DNA of 32,902 nucleotides from assembly GCA_030603565.1 (NCBI GenBank), contig JAUVXM010000027.1, positions 1-32,902 on the forward strand. Direction: 5' to 3'. A model generated the notes under the pieces. It worked only from the letters and a program-made list of their open reading frames with translations. It ran no database searches and was not told the DNA's origin. Positions 7,241 through 15,016 of the stretch are shown here, one piece after another (position 1 is the first letter of the stretch; every line of letters begins with the position of its first letter). The position numbers were made by a program, and so were the translations under genes. The DNA comes from Candidatus Aminicenantota bacterium. GTDB taxonomy: Bacteria; Acidobacteriota; Aminicenantia; Aminicenantales; Aminicenantaceae.

Positions 7241-8881
7241 TTATTTGTTTTTCTCTATATAGGCGGCCATCAGCTTGATAAGCTCTCTTCCTCCCGGTCC
7301 CCAGCAGTGTGGTTTGCCGTCTCCGTATTCCACCACCCCGGAATAATAGGGGTTTTTTGTGTTTTCCAAGAATTCTTCCATATATTTGACTGCATTATTG
7401 AGATAATAGGAATCCATATCCCCGACATATATGTGCAGTTTTCCTTTAAGTTTGGGGCCGAGTTCGGACCAGTTTTCCTCTAAATAATAACGCAGGTCAA
7501 AATTTTCCTTCCAGTACTGAGCCACTTCAGGGTCGATCTCTCCGGTAAGCTTATTCCACAACTGCTTGGGATAGCCATCTTCCCCCACCGGGCCGTAGCA
7601 AGCCATATAGATCTCCCACTGGCCCCCGGAGCGGCATCTGTCACCTACGGCAAGCTCATAGAAGTTTTCATCTTTCATCATTTCGACAATATCGCCGTTA
7701 GGGCGCCTGAGGTCAGGGCGTTCCACTCTCAGCCAGTCATAATCCTTGTAATAAGCATTTTTATCTTCATATATATTTACGATCTGGTGGGCCCGGAAAT
7801 CCAATGCATCCGGGCAAAGGGAAAAGGTCCCCCCAAAAAAATCAGGATGGAATATCTGCAACGCCATAGATATCCAGCCGCCGGTAGAACCCCCTGAAAG
7901 CACGCGCGCATAGGGCTTGCGGATCACCCGAAAGTTTTCCTCAATATAGGGAATAAGTTCCTGCATAATGGCATCTCCATAAGGCCCTAAATTGGGAGAA
8001 TTCATGGCATGAGCATCATCATAAAACGGGCAGGGATGCTGGAATGTCACCGCGATCATCCGGGGGCAATCAGCCGAGGCCCAGAATTTATAGAACTCAT
8101 ACCCACGCCTTCGCCAGGGATTTTTTCCCCCGGGATCATCTTCCCTGAAACCATAAGGAGCACGGAGAGAGAAATGTCCCTGAATATAATTTACTGGATA
8201 AGATTTGTCCGGGTTTTGCTCAAAACCCTCAGGTAGAAGGATTGTAGCTCCAAGATACATAGGCTGCCCCCAGAAATCAGAAAGCAGTTTGCTCTGAAAC
8301 TTTATATGTTTTACCCATTTTGTATCAGCAGGAACAGTTACAGGCGGAATGACATTTTTACAACTCAGCTCAATAGTTTCATTCTTTTCCGGGTTAATCC
8401 TGATTTTTTGCACATCACTGTATAAATTCCCCGGCGATCGCAGCCAGTTCTGTCCTTCCCACTGGTCCTGATGCATCCAAATAGTATGGCCGTCAGCGCG
8501 CTTAAATTCTGTGTAAATATTAATAAATCCCTGAATAAAGTATACTCCGGGAGGGATTTCACTTATACTTCTCAGCGGGAATCCGAAAGAATTTTCATCA
8601 ATGATTCCGGCATCTCCCGGCTTTAGCCCCGCGACATTCTGTCCCCAGAAGGGTATTCCCAAAGCCCTCCGCACCTGAAACCTGGGTTCCTGTTTATTAT
8701 TATGTGAAAGCATAAGATAAATCCTTCCCGTTAAGGCTTCTGAATGGGCATCTTCCGTAAACGATACAGAGAATTTTAGCCCTGTAGCTATCTGCCCGGA
8801 AATCTTTTCAGCAGAGATCCCGAAAGTAAAAAAATTAAATAAAACACAGAAAAACAAGGCTGCATACCATATTTTTTTCAT
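7241..8881 (-). CDS. Exported esterase-family alpha/beta hydrolase
   Basis: This 546-residue protein carries a signal peptide (first 24 residues, ending GISA) and an esterase-D-like alpha/beta hydrolase domain. The nucleophile elbow is SGGSTGGW, with Ser near 332. The likely catalytic His is in KPHCWGPGG near 524. YPVNYIQGHF and the segment ELIPYIEENFRVI match the usual start of the fold and the segment before the nucleophile in this family. The N-terminal 180 residues look like a separate beta-rich domain. The substrate cannot be read from the sequence; acyl or feruloyl esters, or peptides, are all possible. It lies upstream of the M14 gene on the same strand, 74 nt away with a hairpin between. 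AGAGGA precedes the ATG. Confidence 0.82.
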   Translation of the reverse strand: MKKIWYAALFFCVLFNFFTFGISAEKISGQIATGLKFSVSFTEDAHSEALTGRIYLMLSHNNKQEPRFQVRRALGIPFWGQNVAGLKPGDAGIIDENSFGFPLRSISEIPPGVYFIQGFINIYTEFKRADGHTIWMHQDQWEGQNWLRSPGNLYSDVQKIRINPEKNETIELSCKNVIPPVTVPADTKWVKHIKFQSKLLSDFWGQPMYLGATILLPEGFEQNPDKSYPVNYIQGHFSLRAPYGFREDDPGGKNPWRRRGYEFYKFWASADCPRMIAVTFQHPCPFYDDAHAMNSPNLGPYGDAIMQELIPYIEENFRVIRKPYARVLSGGSTGGWISMALQIFHPDFFGGTFSLCPDALDFRAHQIVNIYEDKNAYYKDYDWLRVERPDLRRPNGDIVEMMKDENFYELAVGDRCRSGGQWEIYMACYGPVGEDGYPKQLWNKLTGEIDPEVAQYWKENFDLRYYLEENWSELGPKLKGKLHIYVGDMDSYYLNNAVKYMEEFLENTKNPYYSGVVEYGDGKPHCWGPGGRELIKLMAAYIEKNK

Positions 8882-9044
8882 TCCAATATCCTCTCTTTTA
8901 TATCATTAGTTGATAATATTTAATTGAGCAATAAGTTGCAAGTATTACCGCCAACAAATCTAACAGAAATCCTCTCCAATTTCTTGCTTTATTTGACAAG
9001 GCCTTCCAGCTTATTTAAAATCACTTTCTAACCGGATATAAAAT

Positions 9045-9503
9045 ATGGCGGAAAAATTAACTTTAAAAACACTTAAACAATACAAAGGCCGGGAGATAAG
9101 CCTGTCAGATTGGGTGGAGATCACTCAGGATAGAATCAATGCCTTTGCTGAATGTACAGAAGACAAGCAGTGGATCCATATAGATAAAAAACGCGCAAAA
9201 AAAGGCCCCCTGAGTTCAACTGTAGCTCACGGATTTCTCCTGCTTTCGCTTCTCCCCCATTTAAACCTAAAGAATGATATCTTTTCCTTCCGCTATAAAA
9301 TGGCGGTTAATTACGGTTTAAACCGGGTAAGATTCATCAATCCTGTTAAGCCCGGGAATTATATCCGCAACCGGGCTGTACTCAAAGATATCACAAAAAA
9401 AGGCTTCCGAAAGGTCCTTATTTCAGTAGAAAACACAATCGAGATCAAAGATCAGGAAAAACCCGCCCTTGCAGCCGAAACCCTCGCCCTCTTTTTTTTA
9501 TAA
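9045..9503 (+). CDS. MaoC-like (hot-dog fold) hydratase
   Basis: This 152-residue cytoplasmic protein belongs to the MaoC/R-specific enoyl-CoA hydratase group, closest by eye to the NodN-like members. The catalytic region AECTEDKQWIHIDKKRA (about 36-52) holds the Asp and His of the hydratase motif, and the second landmark STVAHGFLLLSLLPHL follows. NYGLNRVRFINPVKPG matches the segment lining the active site in the family. It would hydrate trans-2-enoyl-CoA, or act on a related thioester. It has no operon partner: the esterase gene diverges from it, and repeat C with the TonB receptor follow 144 nt later. No strong ribosome-binding site is seen before the ATG. Confidence 0.82.
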   Translation: MAEKLTLKTLKQYKGREISLSDWVEITQDRINAFAECTEDKQWIHIDKKRAKKGPLSSTVAHGFLLLSLLPHLNLKNDIFSFRYKMAVNYGLNRVRFINPVKPGNYIRNRAVLKDITKKGFRKVLISVENTIEIKDQEKPALAAETLALFFL

Positions 9504-9647
9504 AACAAGGGATTAATTCTTCATCAGGACATCCTCCATAAATTTATTACTTTTCATTTAGACATGATCTTTTCAGTATTTTTTATTAAATAATAATTGG
9601 AAAGCCATTTTTTCCAAAAGATCAGTAAAAAGAATCAGGTTAGCTTA
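9504..9647. other. Intergenic stretch between MaoC gene and repeat C
   Basis: AT-rich, non-coding on both strands as far as I can see. It holds one short inverted repeat, TTGGAAA (9597-9603) with TTTCCAA (9611-9617), without a clean T-tract. Nothing else is recognisable. Confidence 0.4.
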
Positions 9648-9900
9648 CCTGGATTATTCACGAGTCGAGGTTGCTGCAGATACGAGGCGCAGGGGATGAA
9701 GCTGTGGTATTTCACCGCGAATCCGCTGCAACAAAGTAGATGTAGTAAGATCGGCTCGCCTGAAAGGTAAAAAATGTCGATTATAAATATAGATTACATC
9801 AAAAACGAAATTATTAATTGACTACCGGCAGCAAACGATGTAAAATGTTGATTTAAAAAGAACTACAAAACATATCGACATTTTTTATGAATAGTTCAGG
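9648..9900 (+). mobile_element. Repeat copy C: 253-bp structured MITE-like element
   Basis: The element runs from CCTGGATTATTCAC (9648) to TATGAATAGTTCAGG (9900). Stems are an outer GAGTCGA (9662-9668) with TCGGCTC (9751-9757), an inner GCAGGGGAT (9689-9697) with ATCCGCTGC (9721-9729, one mismatch), and a right-end 13-bp perfect stem AAAAAATGTCGAT (9769-9781) with ATCGACATTTTTT (9874-9886). Compared with copies A and E, the right-end stem changes GGC/GCC to GTC/GAC on both sides. Flanks share TTA (9645-9647, 9901-9903), so a 4-bp duplication is only partly preserved. The copy ends 6 nt before the TonB receptor ATG. Confidence 0.88.
9662..9757 (+). ncRNA. Candidate structured RNA domain of repeat copy C
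   Basis: A three-way-junction-like fold is predicted by eye: a closing 7-bp stem, a short GCU/GGC hairpin with an AGAUACGA-type loop, a long hairpin with the apical GUGGU-AUUUC-ACCGC, and a conserved joining strand AACAAAGUAGAUGUAG. Stem bases differ from copies B and E while pairing is kept except for one mismatch. Transcription is inferred only. Confidence 0.45.
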
Positions 9901-9906
9901 TTAATT

Positions 9907-12132
9907 ATGAAAAAGATATTTGCTTTATTAGCCGCCTTTTTCCTGTTCACAACCATCTCCTTTGCCCAAAATAAATTAACTATCAATGGTAAAGTCTCAA
10001 ACGAAAAAGGAGACCCGCTTTCCGGAGTAAAAGTTGAAGTATTTGAGACTCAGATAAAAACCACTACCGGTTCTAATGGCAGTTTTTCTATCACAGGCCT
10101 TAATCCCGGAAAATACCGCATTCTCTTTACTCACCCTGATTATATGCCAGGAGTTCTGGAAATAACCATTAGGGAAGGTAAAAAAAATCATATCGAAATT
10201 GATCTATCCCGGCAAAACTCCCGTCTGCTAAATCTAAAAAATGAGATCACGGTCACAGCCGAGGCAGACTCATTTCTTGACGTAAGCCTTCCTTCCCACA
10301 GGACTATTATCACTGACAATACTTTATCTAAATTAGCCACATCCAATATTGCTGAGACCGTAGCAAAGACTCCGGGAGTGACTATAGTCGGAAAAGGCGG
10401 TTATTCCATGGTCCCTGCCATCAGGGGCCTTGCTGAACACCGCATTTTGATATTAGTGGATGGGGTCAGAATAAGATCAGAGAGACGGGTGGGAGCAAGT
10501 GCTTCTTTTGTTAATGTTAATAATATAGCTCGCCTGGAAGTAAACCGCGGCCCTTATTCCGTCTTCTACGGCTCAGGCGCTATTGGCGGGATTATCAATA
10601 TTTTGACTAAATCTCCTTCTTCCCAAGCTCCTGTAAGAGGAAATTTCCAATTCGGATACAATACGGTAAGAGATGAAAAAGCAGCTTCAGTGAATTTAAG
10701 CGGATCAAAAGGAAAATTCGGTTTTATGCTCTCAGCTAATGGGAAAAAAGCCTCCGATTATTCCTCCCCCTCATCAACCATCAAACAGTCCCGCTATGCC
10801 GATTATGACATAATGTTTAAGATCAACCGGGAGGAGAAAAATTCCCGGTTTTATTTTAATTTTTTTACTTATCAGGGAATTGATATCGGCAAGCCCAGCC
10901 CCACATCAGAATTTAAACCACGCTGGTATCCCAAAGAAAAAAACACCCTCCTCACCCTGGGTTGTCAGATAAAAAATGTATTATTTCTGGATAACATCAA
11001 TGCCGGCTTCTATTTTTTTCCCTCCCTACTGGAAACTAAAAAGGAAAACCTGCGGGAGACTTATTCTGTAGAAAAACGCAACCTGGCCAAGATCGAAGCC
11101 TCAAATTTTGGATTTAAGCTCCGCGGGGGAAAATCTCTGGGAGAACTGCATACCTTTAATTTCGGGATAGATTTTTTCGGCCGCGCTGGAATAAATGACA
11201 AAAATACGGAATGGCAGTTTGATGAAACCGGCAATATTACAGAAACAACAGAAGAATCATCACTCCTCAATTCCCGGAGAAATAATATCGGGATCTATAT
11301 AGACGATAAATTTCAAATAAGCTCACATTCAATCCTCAATTTCGGAATCAGAGGAGATTATATCAATACAAGTAACCAGACAGTGGAAGGAAAGCGGATG
11401 TCAAGAGACGACAGGTCTATTTCAGGTTATATAGGCTCTGTATTTCAATTGACCCCTCATTTTTCCTTTTTGGCAAATATTGGCAGCTCTTTTCGTTTTC
11501 CTGCGATAAGCGAATTGTTTTATTCCGGTTTGACTGGGAGAGGAACCATATCCTCAAATACCGACCTTTCTCCGGAAAGAAGTGTCAACCTGGATTTTGG
11601 CATACGCTACCTTCATGACAGGCTTTATGCCTCCATTTATGCTTTCAACAATACAATAAGTGACATTATCCAAAAATACAAAACTCCTGAAACGGATGCT
11701 TATTTTTATAAGAATCTTACCCAAGGACGAATTTATGGTTTTGAAGGTGAATTTTATTTCTGGTTGTTTAAAGAACTTGACTTACAGCTAAGCTTCCATC
11801 ACTTACTCGGCAAAAATACCGCAGACAGCACACCTCTCAATTATATACCCCAAACCCGCTTAACTCTCGGAGCTAAATATGACCGGAATAATTTTTGGTT
11901 CGAACCCAAAATAGTTTTTTCCTCTGCCAAAAAAAATCCAGGGCCTTTAGAGATAGAAATTGACGGATATACTTTGGTAGACACAGTCATGGGTTACAAA
12001 GTAAATAAGAACATCCAACTGATAGGAGCTGTAAGTAATATTTTAAACACCACCTATCGAGCTTCCGCCGATGAACAAGGAGTCGATGCCCCCGGTAGAA
12101 GCTTTATCTTCAAAGCCTCTTATTCTTTTTAA
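9907..12132 (+). CDS. TonB-dependent outer-membrane receptor
   Basis: This 741-residue outer-membrane transporter has a signal peptide (1-20, ending SFA-Q), a carboxypeptidase-regulatory-like beta domain (about 24-95, GKVSNEKGDPLSGVKVEV), a possible TonB-box region around NEITVTAEA (112-120), a plug domain (about 130-230, including RGLAEHRILILVDGVRI and RGPYSVFYGSGAIGGIINI), and a barrel ending in a C-terminal Phe (KASYSF). It would import a substrate using TonB energy; the ligand cannot be told from sequence. The regulatory-like domain is usual in receptors of Bacteroidetes and Acidobacteria-related groups. The start is the ATG at 9907, 6 nt behind repeat C, whose terminal CAGG is the only ribosome-binding-like sequence nearby. 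Confidence 0.93.
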   Translation: MKKIFALLAAFFLFTTISFAQNKLTINGKVSNEKGDPLSGVKVEVFETQIKTTTGSNGSFSITGLNPGKYRILFTHPDYMPGVLEITIREGKKNHIEIDLSRQNSRLLNLKNEITVTAEADSFLDVSLPSHRTIITDNTLSKLATSNIAETVAKTPGVTIVGKGGYSMVPAIRGLAEHRILILVDGVRIRSERRVGASASFVNVNNIARLEVNRGPYSVFYGSGAIGGIINILTKSPSSQAPVRGNFQFGYNTVRDEKAASVNLSGSKGKFGFMLSANGKKASDYSSPSSTIKQSRYADYDIMFKINREEKNSRFYFNFFTYQGIDIGKPSPTSEFKPRWYPKEKNTLLTLGCQIKNVLFLDNINAGFYFFPSLLETKKENLRETYSVEKRNLAKIEASNFGFKLRGGKSLGELHTFNFGIDFFGRAGINDKNTEWQFDETGNITETTEESSLLNSRRNNIGIYIDDKFQISSHSILNFGIRGDYINTSNQTVEGKRMSRDDRSISGYIGSVFQLTPHFSFLANIGSSFRFPAISELFYSGLTGRGTISSNTDLSPERSVNLDFGIRYLHDRLYASIYAFNNTISDIIQKYKTPETDAYFYKNLTQGRIYGFEGEFYFWLFKELDLQLSFHHLLGKNTADSTPLNYIPQTRLTLGAKYDRNNFWFEPKIVFSSAKKNPGPLEIEIDGYTLVDTVMGYKVNKNIQLIGAVSNILNTTYRASADEQGVDAPGRSFIFKASYSF

Positions 12133-12153
12133 AAAATACTGCTTAGTGTTTTC

Positions 12154-12182
12154 TTGACCTGAAGTAAATCCTATGTTAAATA
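12154..12182 (+). promoter_or_regulatory. Candidate sigma70-type promoter before the BNR-repeat gene
   Basis: TTGACC (12154-12159) and TAAATA (12177-12182) are 17 nt apart, about 48 nt upstream of the ATG. A strong AAGGAGG follows near 12213. The motif match is decent but unsupported by other evidence. Confidence 0.4.
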
Positions 12183-12229
12183 TGTAAAATATGAAAAATT
12201 TCTATATATATACAAGGAGGCCTTAAATT

Positions 12230-14956
12230 ATGTTTAAAGCTTACACAAAATGTTTTTTTGCCCTGCTGCTTCTCTGCTGCCTGCTAATAGCAGCGCCAAG
12301 CATGTCTGGGCAACAGCTTGACAAAAATGTTTTAAACAGCATCCATTACCGTGAGATCGGCCCTACCCGCCAAAGCGGACGGTTTGTTGATTTCGCCTGG
12401 AACGAGAAAGAACCCAACACTTTTTATGCTGCAACCGGATCTGGCGGACTCTGGAAAACCGTCAATAACGGCATCACCTTTGAACCCCTTTTTACAAATC
12501 AGAAGGTCTTTTCTATCGGAGATGTAGCTGTCGCCCCCTCAGACCCGAATATCGTCTGGATAGGGAGCGGGGAATCCAATAACTCCCGCAGCACCTACTG
12601 GGGAGACGGCATGTACAAGTCAACCGATGCCGGAAAAACCTGGAAGCATATGGGCCTTAAGGAATCCCATCACATAGGCGCCATAGAGATCCATCCCGAA
12701 AACCCGGACATCCTCTACGTAGCTGCTCTCGGTCATCTATATTCGGACAATCCGGAAAGAGGCCTTTACAAGACTATAGACGGAGGAAAGACTTGGAATA
12801 AAGTACTGGATGTAGTGGTTAAAGGCAAAAATATCGGAGTAGTCGACTGTGTTATGCACCCGGAAAACCCGGACATCCTCTATGCTGCTACATTTGACAA
12901 GGTCCGTAAGCCCCACACCTACAACCTGGGAGGACCGGGAAGCCGTATATACAAAACCACTGATAGTGGCAAGACCTGGAATAAACTCGGCGGCGGGCTG
13001 CCAGAAGGTATGCTTGGCCGTATCGGCATCGATATTTATAAGAAAAACCCGAGCGTGCTGTATACAACAATTGAAAATGCCAATAAAAAGAGTATGTCGG
13101 ATGAGGAACGCTATCAGGAACTTATCGCTGACAAATCCAGCCGCGGCATGATCGGAGGAGAAGTATACCGTTCGGATGATGACGGTCAGACCTGGAAAAA
13201 AGTATCCCCGGACGGCGAGAGTATAGGCGGCGCTCCTGCTTATTATTATGGACAGATCATTATCGATCCAAATGATGACAAAGTAGTACATGTATTAAGC
13301 GCTGCCTCCTGGGGCACGTATGACGGCGGCGAAACCTGGAAAAGGCGGCCTCTTGGCTTTGGAGGCGACGACCACACAGTCTGGATCGACCCCAGAGATT
13401 CCCAGCATATCTGGGTAGGATATGACCATGGACTTGGCATCACATATGACGGCGGTAAAAACTGGTATCACCCAGATAATCTACCGCTGGCCCAACTCTA
13501 TGCAGTAGGGATCGATAATTCCTATCCCTACCGGGTAGCCGGCGGATTACAAGACAACGGCTCCTTAATGGGACCCAGCACCAAACGCAGCGGAGATCCC
13601 ATACACCTCGAGGACTGGAATGGGGTAGGCGGCGGAGACGGTATGTATAATGTCTTTGACTGGAAGACCAACCGCTACCTCTACAACGAATCCCAATTCG
13701 GCCCCATATCAAGAGTCGACCTTAAAACAGGCGAGAGAAAATCCATCGCCTACAGCCGAAAGGACCCCAAAATGCGCTGGAATTGGAATGCGCCCATTCT
13801 GGTATCCCCCCATAACAGCGATGTTATTTACCACTGCGGCAACAAAGTAGTCAAATCCCCGTTCCGGGGCGAATACTGGGAAGTCATCAGCCAAGACCTA
13901 ACAACCAACAATCCGAAATTCCTCACCACCGGAAAAGGCGGAGACGGAAACATCCAGTACTGTACAATCACCAGCTTTGATGAGTCACCCCTGGTAGAAG
14001 GGCTGCTCTGGGTAGGAACCGACGACGGCAATGTGCAGATGACACGTGACAGCGGCAAAAAATGGACAAAACTCAATGCCAATATCACCGGAAATCCGGA
14101 ATACTGGGTAAGCAGAGTAACTGCTTCTAATTTTGACCCAGGCACAGCTTATGTTTCTTATACAGGCTTTCGCAGGGATGATTTCAGGCCGTTTGTATAT
14201 AAAACTACAGACTATGGAAAGACCTGGGCCTCCATTGCAGCAAATCTACCCCATGAACCCATTAATGTTATCCGGGAACACCAAACAAATCCCAACCTGC
14301 TTTTTGTAGGAACTGAATTCGCCGTTTATGTCTCAATAGATGGTGGAAAAAGCTGGTCGCAAATGAAAAACAACATGCCCACTCAGCCCGTGCAGGACTT
14401 AAAGATCCATCCGCGCGAAAATGACGTGATAGTAGCTACCCACGGACGCGGGATCTGGATTGCAGACATCTTCCCCTTAGCCGAACTCTGCAGCAAAGTT
14501 TTGGACCAGGACATCTATCTTTTTAACATAGAACCAAAGATCAAATGGGTAAACAACGACTTCTCAAATTCAAGCTCCGCCAATTTTGCCGGCGAAAGTG
14601 AATCAAACGATGTAACCGTTTATTATTATCTGAAAAACAAGGCTGCCACAGATGTTAAAGTTTCTGTTTTTCAGGGCGGTATGCTCATAAATGAGATCAA
14701 AGGCTCTAAGGATGCAGGTATCAATAAAGTACTCTGGAACATGAGTATCCGTAAAGAACGTTCAGAAGCTGAAAAGAAACGGATGAAAGCCATGCTGAAA
14801 CGCTATGCTGATATGGGATATAGGCCCAGAGGTGGACAATATGATGCAAACTTCGAATTCACCCCAGCGCTTGAAGGCACCTACACTGTAATATTGACAA
14901 TAGGAGATAAAAAACTAAAAAGGAAAGCAACAATCCTGAAAGATAACTGGTACTAA
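12230..14956 (+). CDS. Exported BNR/Asp-box (VPS10/sortilin-like) beta-propeller protein
   Basis: A 908-residue secreted or periplasmic protein with a signal peptide (about 1-27) and at least nine Asp-box motifs of the S/T-x-D-x-G-x-T-W type. Examples are STDAGKTW (about 129), TIDGGKTW (180), TTDSGKTW (241), SDDDGQTW (313), TYDGGETW (363), TTDYGKTW (658) and SIDGGKSW (700). These mark one large or two tandem beta-propellers as in sortilin/VPS10 and BNR glycosidase-like proteins. The C-terminal 170 residues look like a separate beta-sandwich. No sialidase Arg triad is evident, so enzyme activity should not be assumed. Such proteins are abundant beside peptidases in Aminicenantes-like genomes. 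The start has an ideal AAGGAGG. It follows the TonB receptor on the same strand, but with its own candidate promoter. Confidence 0.85.
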   Translation: MFKAYTKCFFALLLLCCLLIAAPSMSGQQLDKNVLNSIHYREIGPTRQSGRFVDFAWNEKEPNTFYAATGSGGLWKTVNNGITFEPLFTNQKVFSIGDVAVAPSDPNIVWIGSGESNNSRSTYWGDGMYKSTDAGKTWKHMGLKESHHIGAIEIHPENPDILYVAALGHLYSDNPERGLYKTIDGGKTWNKVLDVVVKGKNIGVVDCVMHPENPDILYAATFDKVRKPHTYNLGGPGSRIYKTTDSGKTWNKLGGGLPEGMLGRIGIDIYKKNPSVLYTTIENANKKSMSDEERYQELIADKSSRGMIGGEVYRSDDDGQTWKKVSPDGESIGGAPAYYYGQIIIDPNDDKVVHVLSAASWGTYDGGETWKRRPLGFGGDDHTVWIDPRDSQHIWVGYDHGLGITYDGGKNWYHPDNLPLAQLYAVGIDNSYPYRVAGGLQDNGSLMGPSTKRSGDPIHLEDWNGVGGGDGMYNVFDWKTNRYLYNESQFGPISRVDLKTGERKSIAYSRKDPKMRWNWNAPILVSPHNSDVIYHCGNKVVKSPFRGEYWEVISQDLTTNNPKFLTTGKGGDGNIQYCTITSFDESPLVEGLLWVGTDDGNVQMTRDSGKKWTKLNANITGNPEYWVSRVTASNFDPGTAYVSYTGFRRDDFRPFVYKTTDYGKTWASIAANLPHEPINVIREHQTNPNLLFVGTEFAVYVSIDGGKSWSQMKNNMPTQPVQDLKIHPRENDVIVATHGRGIWIADIFPLAELCSKVLDQDIYLFNIEPKIKWVNNDFSNSSSANFAGESESNDVTVYYYLKNKAATDVKVSVFQGGMLINEIKGSKDAGINKVLWNMSIRKERSEAEKKRMKAMLKRYADMGYRPRGGQYDANFEFTPALEGTYTVILTIGDKKLKRKATILKDNWY

Positions 14957-14966
14957 TACTAATAAA

Positions 14967-15001
14967 GGGGACAGTCTCTTTAAGAGAGAGGGGCTGTCCC
15001 C
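14967..15001. terminator. Bidirectional hairpin between convergent genes (GGGACAG family)
   Basis: GGGGACAG (14967-14974) pairs perfectly with CTGTCCCC (14994-15001), with an inner TCTCTT/GAGAGA stem. It lies in the 60-bp gap between the stops of the BNR-repeat gene and the S9 peptidase gene, the expected place for a shared terminator. There is no long T-run. It shares GGGACAGTCYCTTTAAGAGA with the hairpin at 7200, so it is also a repeat-family member. Confidence 0.65.
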
Positions 15002-15016
15002 CGAATATAATGCTCT

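Noticed and set aside
9648-9900. Repeat family as a CRISPR array, retron or group II intron
   Set aside because: Copies are dispersed singly with target duplications, not arrayed with spacers. No reverse transcriptase, Cas or intron-encoded protein is nearby, and the hairpins lack a recognisable intron domain V.
12737-13291. 184-codon antisense open frame inside the BNR-repeat gene
   Set aside because: It lies wholly within a strongly supported gene with nine Asp-box motifs; the antisense frame shows no family signature.
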